64,000 bases of DNA from Piper betle. Its lineage: Eukaryota; Streptophyta; Magnoliopsida; Piperales; Piperaceae. The first letter of the stretch is position 1, and each line of letters begins with the position of its first letter. Made by a program: the position numbers and the translations under genes. Positions 12,307-24,356 of the stretch are shown piece after piece. Under the pieces are notes generated by a model, which ran no database searches, was not told the DNA's origin, and saw only the letters and a list, made by a program, of their open reading frames with translations. The stretch covers positions 1 to 64,000 of the forward strand of contig JAURVB010001656.1 in NCBI GenBank assembly GCA_033002965.1, in the 5' to 3' direction.

Positions 12307-13094
12307 GCTGTTCATAAATCAAAACATATCTCATTATTTACATCTTAACTATAAGGTATATAGTATACAGTCTAAGCATTCAATAATCAAAATTCTATCA
12401 TTTTCCAATATCTTTGATACATTGCCATGGAACAAAAGAACACCTATTATCGTTTAATAGCAATGTAGATTTATCCAAAAAGAAGTGAAAGTTAAAAAAA
12501 TTCCTTTTTTTTTTGGAACACACATAGATAAACCTAGAATTCCACGTTGTATACATGAAACAACACAGGGGAAATACTAAAAATAACCTTGCAGCCAACT
12601 TACCAGAACAACACACAAAGTAAACCCTAGGTTAAAAGATAGTAGATTAAGTAATTGATTGTAGTTACAAGCAAATTTAGACAATCCACATATAGTCATA
12701 CAATATAAAAGCTAGAGAATCCACATATAGACATGGAATGAAAGCGATGCAAAATTTTACTAAATATTAATTCCTTATTTTTTATATATTTTTATATTGT
12801 AGCTCATTGCAGGAAAAGAGATGATGTGTTTTAAAATATTTCAAGACAATAGCACATGAACTGAATTTACCCACACATTTAGCATTTCAATCAAATTGAC
12901 AAACACTTCAAACATCAGCACCCCTCAAATTCTACAAAACTCAATCCAAATATTTTAATATATATATATATAATTATTCTATTATAATTATAGTAGTTTC
13001 TAAATACACAACATAATCCCAAGTAATATTGAAAAAGAAAAAATGAAAAAAATAAAAAATGGCCTTCCACGAGGGTTTTGGAAATGAGACGCAG
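12307..13094. other. AT-rich intergenic sequence
   Basis: No gene seen. Contains a (TA)n run near 12958-12972. Minus ORFs at 12398-12616 and 12915-13166 show no domain or conserved pattern. Confidence 0.5.
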
Positions 13095-14035
13095 CGCCCA
13101 CCCATGATGCACGAATCGGCCGATTCCGTGCGGAATCATCCGATTTAAATCGGATCGGCATCGCACCGATCCGATTTCGGGGCCGACTCGGTCGGCCCCA
13201 AATCGGCCTCGGAATCGGTCGAGTTCGCCCGATTCCGACCGATTTAACTCGGAATCGGAATCGGCCGATTTAAATCGGAATCGGTTTTTATGAAATTACT
13301 AAAATACCCTAGGTATGATTTTTATTAAATTATTTAAGCATGGGTAAAATGGTAATTTGGATTTTAAAAACCTAAAATCAAACCCGCTCCCACCACGCCG
13401 CCGCCGCTCGTCCGCCCGCCGCCGCCCTGTTTTTGCCCTCCGCCGTGCGTCCCCGACTCCGGGCTCGCCGCCGACCGGGCTACCAACCTCGCAACGTCGC
13501 TGCCGACGTGTGGCTGGACCGAATCGGGCTGTGACGCACGAATCGCCGCCGACTCGCCGCCCTCTCCGGGCCGCCTCGCCGCCGGCTCCGGGCCGCCGAC
13601 TGTTCGTCCGACCGGGCTACCGACATCCTCCGACATCGCCATCGCGAGACTCGCCGCCGACCAGGGCGGCGGCGGCGGCGGGGGTAAAGAGTGACATTGT
13701 CGTAATTAAAAGTTGACTCGAGTCTAACTCGAGTCAAAAATAATAATTAATTCTAAATAATTTAAAAAAATCTTAAAAAATATTTAAAAATATCATAAAC
13801 TATAATACACAGAATAATATCAAAATAACATTAATACCTAATTTTAATATATTTATATTATAAATTATCAAATTATTATATATAACCGATTAAATTAATT
13901 TGGACCGATTCAACTGAACCGATTTTTGAACGATTAAGACCGATTTCGATTCCGATTCTGACTTCGTGGAAAACCGATCCTCCCGATTCCGATTCCGATT
14001 CCGATTCCGAGAACGCCCGCGCGACTTGCGCGATT
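13095..14035 (+). mobile_element. GAATCGG-family repeat, copy A
   Basis: About 0.9 kb bounded by inverted simple motifs: GAATCGG/CCGATTC words at 13112-13285 and at 13886-14010 (four GATTCC units in a row near 13985). Order: GAATCGG block, AT-rich joint, GC-rich core (13380-13690, open in several frames because it lacks stops), GTAATTAAAAGTTGACTCGAG near 13702, AT-rich tail, CCGATTC block. Related copies lie at 44480-45350 and 50750-51500. It codes for nothing recognisable; it is probably a non-autonomous transposon or foldback. Exact ends and target duplications were not resolved. Confidence 0.55.
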
Positions 14036-14319
14036 CTGAAATGTGCGGAATCTTCGATCCGCAAACGTTCGAGATTCCGTACACTATAGTCACCTACCAA
14101 TGGAATGCAGCAAAGACAACAAAGACTACGTCCATTAGACCTCACGCGTCTCACTTCCCCACCCCCATCTGACCGTTAATTAACCCGTCGACGAATAATC
14201 AACGGCATCGAAGCCCTCGTGAAACCTTACGATACCCCCCAAAATCGTACCCCTTAGGATTTAAGAAACGTCCACCTATTCCCCCCGTCGCTCTGTTCCG
14301 CCTTGCCCACCAAGCAACA

Positions 14320-17300
14320 ATGCCGGCGGCCGACGACCTCGCGGTGGTGCCGGCGGCCGAGGTCGGCGGTGGCGCTGCATGGTCCGTGGAGGCGACGGCG
14401 CCGGAGAGGTTCCTTGTGTGGGCGGTTCATTTCGCGCGCTTCTTCCCCTTACCTCCCTCGCCGCCGGGCGCCCTGCTAAAGCCGGCGAAGCGGTCCAAGA
14501 TAGAGGCGGCAGGGGGAGGTACGTGGTTGAAGTCCGCCCGCTCCGCCGCGCTCCACCTCCTCCCCGGACGGCTCGCCACCGTTGTCGTCGTCCTCAACGG
14601 CAAAATCCTCGTGAGCTCGCCCTCGGGGCTCTTGTCCAAATCCATGCTTTCGATCCCTTTCCCTCTTTATTCCCCTTGAATCGTTTGTCTTTATTAGGCA
14701 GAAATGAAAAGCATGTACTCTTTACCTCGTTTCTACATATGTGATGATATGTGCTTCTTCTTCTTTTATTATTTTTCGTATGCTTTGCTGCATGGTTAAT
14801 CTACTATGTTTTTACCTAATCTTGTGGTGTTTGCTATGCAGGAAGAGCATTTTCTTTCTTGTCTGAACTTTTCATGGCCGCGGGTAGCATGCGCTGCGGA
14901 TTGCCCCATGCGTGGGAGCAGGGTCGTGTTTGCAAGCTTTAGGGATTCCGGTGACCAGGTAAATCCCCAGGGAGCTAATTTATATATTTCTATCTTAATA
15001 AATTTTCGAATGGAGTAATGTTCTGTAGCCATCTGTTTGCTCATAATTTGAAAGAGACTATTTGTTTCTCGTCTGCAAAGCCGAGTGAGTTTAAGATTGG
15101 TATATTTACTAGCATGTCATAGTTTTATTCCACATTGTTGCGCCGTATTGTGTTATCCCTGTCGGTTTAGTCATTGAGTTGCCGAACAGCGCTGTTGATT
15201 GGTGCTGCACATCTTGTTTTTTGTTTACGGGTTGGAAGTGTGGAATAATTTGTGTATAAAATTTTACTTTCAGGTTCAAAAGTTTGCCATGAGGTTTCCT
15301 ACATCTTGTGAGGCACAAACTTTCTTGGATGCTGTGATGGTGCGGTCTATATAACAATAGCATTTTGGGGTTATTATTATTATTTTGTCAACATTTTTGT
15401 TGATGCATTTTTTGTGAACTGTTTAAGTTTACATGGTGATGAGGACCAACGTTCTTAAAGGATTTTGTGGCTCCCTTGTGTAGATGTAGATGACATCCTA
15501 AATTCCTTTCATTTTTTTCCTCTAATGAGCATGTTTTCTCTCATATGTATTTGGTGATTCATTTCTTGAAGATCACTGTTAGCCTATTTTTAATTTCAAC
15601 CCAGTCTTCTCCAATAAAATTGTTTACCTATATATCGATAGTTGGTTTTTTTCTTAAAGTTAATCAACTGTTTCAATCGAGCTCTGAAAGTATGGTCAGT
15701 GTTGTTTTTATGAGGTACGCGTTAATGTGGTCAACATTATGAAGATTTGATGTTAGACAAGACATTGCAGCTATAAACTTTCACACTACATCCTGTCCAC
15801 CTGTGAGGGCGGAATTGATCATAGTTTTCTAACCTAATTTTTTGTGATCTTCTTGTCATCAACAGTGGTCCTTCTCATTCCACCTTTTTTTATCCATCCT
15901 TCTTCCTTCTGGCCTGCATGCTACTCTTGGTTGAGAATGACCAAATCATATCAAAGAATGTATAGATGCACGTGTTCAGTTAATTTTCTAGTTTATCCAT
16001 GACAACAATTAAAATTGAGTAATGTACTTGTTTTAATTGATCTGGATCTTTGCTATTTTATTTGAAGAAGTCAAGGAAGAATTTTGAGCTTGTCACGTGC
16101 TGCTTTATCGTTCAGGTGAGCTCAAAGGGCCTGACGGAAATTGAATTTACAAGAACTGACCTAGGAAGTGAAACGTCTTCTCAATCTGAACATATGATAG
16201 CCTATAATGAACAGAAGTAAAAAGAACAGTAATTTGCTCATTTATTCTCTTTTATTTGTTGCCAAGATAGGTACTAATATCTGGTAGGTGGGTGATTGCA
16301 GAGCTGAAGACACCTCGAGCCTGGAAATTGTGAACGTTTGTTATGACCGTGCAACGCCGGCACCAAATGGCGATATCTCGAGCCTGGAAGATCAGAATGT
16401 TTGTTATGACCCAGTAACGCCGACATCCAATGGCCAAAATGATAAAGTAATATGCTCATTGCAATCACTTAGAGATGTAGACGTTGACAACCGTCCTCCC
16501 ACTTCTTTGCCACCAAGTTTCGCAGATTTCCTGAATGAATGTTCCCATGAAAATGATGCAGGTACAAAAACAAAGAAGAGCTTGTACAAATTATTGTACT
16601 TAATTGTGCTGCAGTTAATTGTCCATTTGTGTTCTTAACGTAAAATACTTTCCTAGAAACATATAAATGAAGGCAAGCATAACGTCTGCTGACATTGTCG
16701 CTTGTTACTTGCTGAAGCTTATGTTTACTATTCTCATTCCCTAATCTTCTGTAAACTGGGCTTAGCCCTGCTGGTTGTAGATGTTGTTGACTTAATCTGT
16801 GATTATAAAGTTTGTTAGAGTATTGTTACAAACCTAAGCATTTGGAACTGAAATATTTTGGCAAAATAGTTCTGTGTACTTCAATTCAATACTTGGAACC
16901 CTGCATTCTTCTAACATTTTTTATTTTTGGTGTTTTTTCTCATGCTAGGAAAAGGCTTAAAGAGAGTAGTCATTTACTGTTAAAGCTTCTTGTATTCATG
17001 TGATTATCATCAACTGCCTGTTGCGACATGTATTGAATCAGTTGGTTTGGAAGTGCAAATATTTAATTATAAAAACCTCAAGTTTTCAGGTTTAAGAAAA
17101 AGTCCGAGGATGGAATTAGATAGCATTGAAAAGCAGAAACAGATAATAGATGAAAGTGACCTTGTGTCCCAAATACAGGTAAATCTTTACCCTTTAGAAA
17201 TGAGTTTCCGCTATTTGAATGATTTGGAAAGATCAGCTTAAAATCTATATTTGTTTATGTTATTGCAGAAATATGTTTCTGATTCCGCTTTTGCTGGTAA

Positions 17301-17569
17301 GCTTCTTTCTTTTCAATAATGTAATTAATTCACTGAACCTAAAATATTAACGAAGAAAATAATATTATGAAGATAGAAACTACACTTCTCAAGATCAATC
17401 AAGAGAGGAAGTCGGAATTTACGCCAGCTCAGCACATTAAATTTTATGGCTGAAATTAGATGAAACTTGATTTCTTTGTTTCACTAGATTTGGTTTGCGT
17501 ACATTGGCAGATATGCTGTTCAAGGTGGAGAGGGTTATTGACGACCTGGGAGCTGATTTGTGCCTCTAA
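14320..17569 (+). CDS. PHS1: POOR HOMOLOGOUS SYNAPSIS 1 (meiotic pairing protein)
   Basis: PHS1 is a plant meiotic protein; in maize and Arabidopsis it is needed for homologous pairing and for entry of RAD50 into the nucleus. Eight exons join in phase: 14320-14610, 14842-14958, 15274-15339, 16116-16216, 16302-16561, 17090-17178, 17269-17296, 17511-17569, giving 336 residues. Recognition rests on EEHFLSCLNFSWPRVAC, GSRVVFASFRDSGDQVQKF, DLGSETSSQSE, LPPSFADFLNECSHE and the C-terminal ADMLFKVERVIDDLGADL, each matching remembered PHS1 positions. Start is the first ATG of a clean frame preceded by a C-rich leader. An earlier acceptor (about 16071) for exon 4 would add 15 residues; the chosen site has a better pyrimidine tract. 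Exon 5 contains a 21-codon in-frame tandem duplication (16309-16434). The gene runs convergent to fibrillarin with 636 bp between stops. No frame break was seen. Confidence 0.92.
16309..16434 (+). repeat. In-frame 63-bp tandem duplication in PHS1 exon 5
   Basis: Two adjacent 21-codon units, the first reading DTSSLEIVNVCYDRATPAPN and the second DISSLEDQNVCYDPVTPTSN, each followed by G. They differ at about seven residues, so the duplication is not very recent and the frame was kept. It lies in the poorly conserved middle of PHS1, before the LPPSFADFL motif. Confidence 0.9.
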
Positions 17570-18204
17570 TCGGCATCAACTAGTGCCAAAGTAACCCAAA
17601 AGGATAACCTGGTTATTTGTTGTAAATAATATACTGAAAACCATCAGAACGGGAAAAGGTTCACAACACAGCTAGTTTGACAGTGTCTTGCTTGTTTAGA
17701 TCAGGGTGTTGGCAACTTACCAGGGGATATCATTCATCTATATTTTGGGTTGGACGAGAAACATTCGAAGGAAAAACACGACGAATTCTTGGTCGGTTCT
17801 GCAACACTTAAAATTTTCATCCATTGCAAACCGAAATCTATTTGCAAAACAAGGAGAAATTGGATTCATCTTAACCATGATTTGTTTAGGCATCTATCTC
17901 ATTTTGATGTTTCACAGCCTATAAATTTTCTGTAAAAGCTTCAATTGAGGAACTTGCCTTCTTCAAAATAGTATGCGTTACCTTCAAAAAAGAAGAAAGA
18001 AGCGTCACAGGCTCAAATCCAATGATACGATCACGCACCTGCATTCAAAGCTGGTGACTGATAGTTTTTTTATCTGAACTTCCAAAATTTGTAATTCAAA
18101 AAGAAAATAAACCTTAATATATCATTTGCTTAAATTTCAAAAACGAAAATCTTTCAATCCAAGTTCGGACAAAAGACTAATACGGCAGGAGTCGAAACAT
18201 CGTT

Positions 18205-21200
18205 TTAAGAGGCAGCTGGTTTCTGCTTTTGGCATTCTGTATCCTCCAACAACGCAAGCATGATCACGCTCAAATGGCTCCAACGTCACCTGTTCGAAAG
18301 GCTTAAATTGGTCCACCTGCAACTTCTTTACTTCACTTGCAAAAACAGCTTCCGCGGGAACAGTAGAATCAATGCAATTGGCCTAACGAAATAAATGTCA
18401 AAATTTACACTCTTGAGGAAAGATCAAACAATTAGAAAACTTGAAAGTGAGATGGAAAAAATGAACAAAAAACATCAGCAGTAACAAAAAGATGCCAAGT
18501 CACAATAAAATAATTCTAAACATAAACAAAGATGCCAAGCAATTCTAAGAAATTATGATGCCATATTAGTAGCGTGCAAAGACATGGATGAGAGCAGAAA
18601 CAAAAGCAGAACGCCAGTAGCATATCAGGGATATGTTGATCAGCGGAAGAGTCAAAAAGAAAAAGGAATCCTCAAAACAAAACTGCAAATGTTGGCAGTT
18701 TTAAAATGAACAAAGGTACAAACATTTTCAAAGTAGCTACGAATTGTGCTTGCATTACAAGGTCTGTAATCCATCAAAGGTTAAGCAATTCCAACTGACA
18801 GACAATTTATAAAGGATGCAAGAAAGTTACCTTTATGGATATCACGAAATGACCTTCATTTTTTAAGAAATAGGAAGCATTCAGTGCCAATATTCTAGCC
18901 TGCAAAGTAAATTTCATCATCACTCTTCAAACTGAAATAAGAAAACTAAAACTACCATGACAATCTGGGCAAAAAAATGAAGGATTTAGGAACAATTGCA
19001 ATCGACCATAGAACTAACGCCTATCCAGTAGACATTCTCAAAGAATATAATGATAACTTATTGATTCACAATAACTAAATAAAATAGAATAGTATAAATC
19101 TCAATGGAGATTTTTGCATCGCCAACAATTTTCAGCTAAAATGGCAAACATATTAAACAGCAAAAGCATAAAATGCAATCAACAAAGTGGATCTTAATTT
19201 TTTTCCCAAAAAAAGAGATACTTGCATTATATCAATAGAAGCCGAGCATTTCAAAGCCAACTGGTCAAAGTCTAAATTTTAATGCTGAATATCAACCTAA
19301 TTTGAAGAAAATCTGCAGAAATAAAGAAAAAAATGAACATAACCAAATAAAAGAACACTTGCATCAGCAACTCGGCTTTGCATCATCCCAAATGTCTTGA
19401 AGGGGAATCCGAGCATATATCATCATATGCTTGTCGTAGAATTTGAACAATAAAAACACTTCATTCAAAAACTCCAAACAGTGGACCCTAGACAAGGGAT
19501 CAATATACATCGCAATGAAAATAAAAAACAATCTCCCAAGCAGCCCAAATACTTGGGAAGATGAGATACACACATAATAAGCTAACAAACAGGCACATCA
19601 TATAGAACACCAACAAAAAACTACTTTTGTTATTTACGTATGTTGATCACATCCAGGCCCACAAAATCACATCCCAAAGGATCTTAGCGAGCAGACATGC
19701 TGACCCACAATTATTCTGTGTGCACATAACCATGCTTCCTTCATCAAATAAAACTCCAGAGCATCAGCTTATTGTACACACATGGGCACTAAAAGAAAAT
19801 CTTACACTCGCACATATCTGATCAAGACAGCAAAGGAAAATCCTAAACCAGTTGCTGCAGCTCACTGGTAGTTTCACAAAAAAGAGAACCATAATGCCAT
19901 AATGCCAAAATAGTGCTACAAGTGTACAACATCCAAAATTAATGTATACTCGCCCTTCAACCACATTTTGCTTTCAAATGTTCTGTCATTCTGTCAACAG
20001 CCAAATTCAAATCAGCTTTAGTTTTACACATGAAAAGATTAGTACTTAACAAATACCTGATCTGGCTGAGCAACGTCGGAAAAATAACATCTACCATGCC
20101 AACAAGCATGCGATATTTAGCTGGATGTCTAGCATCCTCAATGATGGGGATGACATTTGTGCGCTTCTTTGCCATGTTGACCAAATCTCTACCACTCCTA
20201 TGGGAGAATTCAACCGCATAAACTATCCCATTCTGAAAAGCATGCGTTAAGATGTGTCAACCGGTGGAACTGAATACTAAAAAGCACACATTGTTTCAAA
20301 CAACTTACAGGTCCTACAATGTCAGAGACATGCGAAACTGTAGTCCCAGAAGCAGCACCTAGGTATAGAACCTTTGAACCAGGAGTCTGATAAAGTGAAA
20401 TATTCACTAATTATTAACCTGATGTAAGGTTGAAAATAATAAAGAAAATAAACAGTACTGTGACATTTCCTTGACAAATTAAAAAACAGTCAATGATAAA
20501 AAAGCTAGCTTCATTTGTCTGAGATTGACTTTTTATTAATAAAAAAATGCTTACTATCCATATATTATCGACACCACCAAGGATAGCCGCAGCCAATTTT
20601 GATCTAAAAGGATTCCAAACTCTGTACTCAACCTTAGCCCCATCCTCATTCTGCAGAGTAGATTCAAACACCAAGTCACGCTTTATGGTCTACCACAGGA
20701 AAAATTTCAAGAAATTTCCACGTAATTTGCTATTTAACGAACTAAAAAGGATTATAATAGTGCAGACTCATCCTTAAAGCAAATAGCGACTCGCAAATGG
20801 CAAAAAAGTACATGTTAATTCAGACGACCATGCTCAAATAAAGCAACCAGCCAACCAGCAATCATTCTCAATTATTCATGGACAATCAAACAGCACACAA
20901 AAAATAAAGTACTTTCTTTTCAAAGAGATAGATAATGTCTGAGTAAAGACAAAATGGAAACGGAAAAACTGGACAAGGAAAAAGAAACATCACCTGCACT
21001 GCAATCCTCTTTTCACCGTAAACAGACTCGCCAGTAACCATGTTCTTCGTCACCAGAGCATCTTCCTTGCCTTTGGCCACAAACACCCCATCGTGACGGT
21101 GAGGCTCCACGATGACCTTACTCCCACCCCTCATTCCGCCTCCTCGTCCACCACCGCGGCCCCTGCCAGCGCCGCCACCTCGGCCGCCGCGACCACCTCC

Positions 21201-21658
21201 ACGGCCTCTCCCTCCATCCCCTCGCCCTCCACCTCCTCTGCCCCTACCTCTCCCTCCACCCCCGTCGCCTCTCCCGCGGAAGCCACCTCCACCACGTCCT
21301 GGAAAGCACATCACACGCCCTCCTAAAATCACCATTTAACAAAAAGAGAAACCATCTTCCGGAATAATCTTGAGAAGAGACAGACCAAAATCGACACAAT
21401 TTGATAGAAAAAAGCCACAAATCGCAAACATAAAAAGCAAGTGAAAACACCGTATAATCTCCATTTATCAAATAAAGAAACCATCTTTCGGTCAAATCTC
21501 AATACGTGGAAAAACAAAACCCACGAATCGATAGAAGGAACCATCAATCGCAAAAACAGAAACGAAAAACACGGCGAGAACGAACGAAACGGAGATCAAC
21601 AGAAAGCCCATGGAATGGGAAGGAGGAAGAAGAGGTGTGCACCTCTCGGGGGCCTCAT
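18205..21658 (-). CDS. FIB: Fibrillarin, rRNA 2'-O-methyltransferase (two frame breaks as sequenced)
   Basis: Fibrillarin is the methyltransferase of box C/D snoRNPs in the nucleolus. Minus exons: 21658-21643 (MRPPRG), 21298-20994 (GAR domain, then [20 protein letters not shown]), 20650-20555 ([20 protein letters not shown]), 20386-20309 (SAM site [20 protein letters not shown]), 20232-20057 ([20 protein letters not shown]), 18899-18831 ([10 protein letters not shown]), 18382-18205 ([18 protein letters not shown]). Expected length is about 306 residues, normal for the family. Two breaks: exon 5 has five A (20080-20084, plus strand) where the conserved [10 protein letters not shown] needs one more T on the coding strand, and the C-terminal MPKKQK has lost two bases at the T-run 18227-18230. 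Each alone shifts the frame. Either the copy is a young pseudogene or these are homopolymer errors; preservation elsewhere favours error or a very recent break. Intron 5 hosts a snoRNA. Confidence 0.9.
19361..19430 (-). ncRNA. Box C/D snoRNA in fibrillarin intron 5 (U60f-like)
   Basis: A 70-nt minus-strand unit inside the 1.16-kb fifth intron. The 5' end GCAT runs into box C ATGATGA; a C'-like GGATGATG lies mid-way, box D CTGA is near the 3' end, and the terminal GCA/TGC can pair. The guide upstream of the presumed D' reads TCGGATTCCCCTT, complementary over 13 nt to AAGGGGAATCCGA, which I recall from 25S rRNA just before the conserved CTGTTTAATTAAAAC. Arabidopsis FIB1 and FIB2 are known to carry snoRNAs U60.1f and U60.2f in intron 5, so position and structure agree. 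The D' box is degenerate and I could not assign a target for the D-box guide. Confidence 0.8.
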
Positions 21659-21800
21659 TGTGGTCGACGAGACGATGAAAGAAGACGGGTATGGACGGAA
21701 GAAGGGGTTAAGGTGTTTGTATATGAAGGCGAAGCTTAGCCAGCTCGCTCTCTAAAACCCTAAACCAGTGGCAACATTCGTAAATTTAAACTCGTTAAGG
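21659..21800 (-). promoter_or_regulatory. Fibrillarin promoter with telo-box
   Basis: AAACCCTAAACC at 21755-21766 is a telo-box about 100 bp upstream of the start codon, and AAGGGTTTT lies at about 21797. Telo-boxes are known in plant promoters of ribosomal-protein and nucleolar genes. A CATATACAAAC stretch (minus strand, near 21725) may serve as TATA. Placement fits; function is inferred. Confidence 0.6.
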
Positions 21801-23490
21801 GTTTTTTCCTTCGTAGCTAGTTAACAATTTGGCGGTGTAATCAGGGTTTGGTTAGGACTTAAGCAATTAATTAGGTCTTTGATACAAATCTTTAAAGATT
21901 TGAGGGAGTTATTTTTACAAAAAATATATATATATATGAAGCCTCGAAAAATGGATTTTATTAATGAACATAGCCGATGGAGTATAGTCTTCAACTTGAA
22001 TAACTCACATCTAAGTTATCTCGATATTTTGTTATTATATTGTATATAAATAAATATAATTAGGTATAATTAAATATATTAGTATATATAATATAAAAAT
22101 TATATTATTATATTATTTTATCGAGTTAAGTTTCGAGTTAATTTCGAATAGCGTTCGAGTTGTAATCGAGTCGAGTTGAGTCAAACACTGCTTTGCTCAA
22201 ACTCGTCTCGAAATATTTAAAGTTTGAGTTCGAATATTTAAATGTCGAATTTTAAGTCGAGTCAAACCAAGCTAAACGTCAAATACAAACTTACTCAGTT
22301 AGTAGCCCTAATATGCTGGCGGTAAAACCGAGACTATTATAAAGAAATTATCTCTTATTAAATATCTATCATAATAGTAGTTTTAAAATTTTGATAACAA
22401 ATAGGTCATACCACTGATGCATATTTAAAAGCTTATTATTGGGTTTTATATATTTATCATAATTGTTCTTGAATTAATCAGGTCTACCAAATTTTTATTT
22501 GGTTTAATAAAAATAGGGTCCAATGAGAATTATGAGGGTGTTAAGTATTAGATACAGTTTGGATTTGGCCATTATCCGAACACTTCTATTTTCATTAATC
22601 TCAAAGTAAATAAATTACTTAATAAGAATGGCTACAGTCCTATTCACATTTCTCAACTTGTCTTGATTAAAGGCTCGGTATTTGATTTGAATACTTAGTT
22701 ATTCACTTGACGAATTACAATTAAAACACTTAAATAATACTCTATAATCATTTTGGTAAAAAATTATAAGCTTGTAATGTCAATGTAACTATTTTATTTG
22801 TATACAATATAGAATAAATTGAGATGTATTAATGCTCTATTATTTCTTTATAAAAATTATTAGAGAAGGTACAAATTATAATTCAAATTAACGTAACTGT
22901 TGTCCGACTTGAAGCCCAAGATAAACCAAGAGAACTCGCTCAGAAAATTGCGGAAGACCTGGGCTGCATAATGAGAAGAAAGCTCAGTGGGCTGTGAAGA
23001 TGGGCCTCTGTTGTAGCTGATCTTCACATGGGCATGTATCCCCTCACAAGAGATTGAGGAAGATGAAAGTTGGGGAAGGGAAGTATTTATTTACAATTTT
23101 CAGTGGATATAAATCTTTAATGTGATGTAATCTAATTGAGAAATCTTAACTATACATTGAAATAAATTTCTGGCTAAAATTTATCAAAGAGCAACCTAGA
23201 GAAATAAAATATGAGCTAGTTTGAGCATCATTTAAAAAATCAGCTCTGAATATTATATGGGTCCTTGAAAGTCCGAAATGTGCTTACTCATGTTCATCTG
23301 TGTTTCCGGTCTGCAGACGGAGAATTTAAAAATCAGTACTTTGTATGAATGGAGCTCACTCTGCAGAAGCGGTTCCATGTTTCCTGTTTACAGCAATATT
23401 TTAGTTGAACATGCAAATGAGATTTCCTATTTTTATTTGCCCTCATTGAAAACTATATATAATATATACATATGTTTATTATTAATTTTG
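21801..23490. other. Intergenic sequence, no gene seen
   Basis: Mostly AT-rich. Includes an interspersed GAGTT/CGAGT-rich part near 22120-22270 that looks like decayed repeat, and a more complex stretch at 22900-23070 with no open frame of note. The ORF at 23278-23508 has no recognisable domain. Confidence 0.5.
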
Positions 23491-24048
23491 CTACGGTGCG
23501 CTACATAGTTTTGCATCACACCATGTGCTGCATTGAGGAGAACCGCTGGATCTATTCTACCCACCATCCCTGTGATGGACCCGCCTACCCGCCTGACGGG
23601 CCCGACATCCCGCCCGCGACCGTCGCACCCCTCCCGCCCGCGACTGCTGCGCCTACCGTGCCACCGCCCGCCGCCGTGGCGCGCCCCCCCTCCAGCTTCC
23701 GCCCCAGCCGGGCCCCCGTCCACTGCCCTCCTCCCCACACCCGGCCATTGCCCGCTGCCACGACTGCAACACCAAGAGGAGGGTTGGTGTTGCAGTCGCG
23801 GCGGTGGGCGATGGCCGGGCGGGGGAGGAGGGCGGTGGACGGGGCCCTAGTTGGGGCGGAAGCCGAGGGGGGGCGTGCCACGGCGGCGGGCGGTGGCGCG
23901 GTGGGCGGGGTGGTCGCGGGCAGGAAGGGTGTGGCGGTCGCGGGCGGGATGGCGGGTCGGGCGGGTAGGCGGGTCTATCACGGAGATGATAGGTGGATTA
24001 AACGAGAGCCATGCGTGGTGTGCTGCAAAACCATACAGCGCGCCACAG
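23491..24048. mobile_element. GC-rich hairpin (foldback) element
   Basis: Near-perfect palindrome about 560 bp long with its axis near 23779. The arm ending ACTGCAACACC (23773) is mirrored by GGTGTTGCAGT from 23785, and the arms match at roughly 85-90 percent by eye out to GGTGCGCTACATAG on the left and the complement of CCATACAGCGCGCC on the right. Long open frames on both strands (for example 23472-24182 plus) come from low stop-codon frequency in GC-rich sequence and are not genes. Likely a MITE or foldback transposon; a transcript would form a long hairpin that could feed small RNAs. No clear target duplication was found. Confidence 0.75.
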
Positions 24049-24356
24049 ACCCCCTCTGTTCATTATATCTACTTCCACAGACAGCTCTTTCCCTTGAGCC
24101 CCATCGATGCTCCTCATTCAAACACAAATTTGAACCTTTAAAAACACTAAACCGACACTATTCCAGATGTAAATATGATTAAGTAATGCTTTGAAAAAAT
24201 ATATATTTGATTAATAATCTTGTCTAACATGTACATGCCGAGTCTTTACAAGCACTTAATGAAAATTAGTAGCAATCGCGAGTAAAGTCTCGCATCGCTT
24301 TCCAGGGAAAGATTATTAACAAGCTAGCTGTGTGAGATTAGCTATAATGAGCCACT

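Noticed and set aside
13357..13737. 119-, 92- and 85-residue ORFs on both strands
   Set aside because: GC-rich core of repeat copy A; low stop frequency, no conserved motif.
18908..18925. GATGATGA-like box C near the 3' end of fibrillarin intron 5
   Set aside because: It is too close to the acceptor to hold a snoRNA and has no matching box D.
21093..21339. Plus ORFs rich in Ser/Thr/Pro opposite fibrillarin
   Set aside because: Antisense shadows of the Gly/Arg-rich GAR domain.
23472..24182. 236-residue plus ORF and several 76-105-residue ORFs on both strands
   Set aside because: They arise from the GC-rich hairpin element, are Pro/Arg/Ala/Gly-rich on both strands and have no domain.
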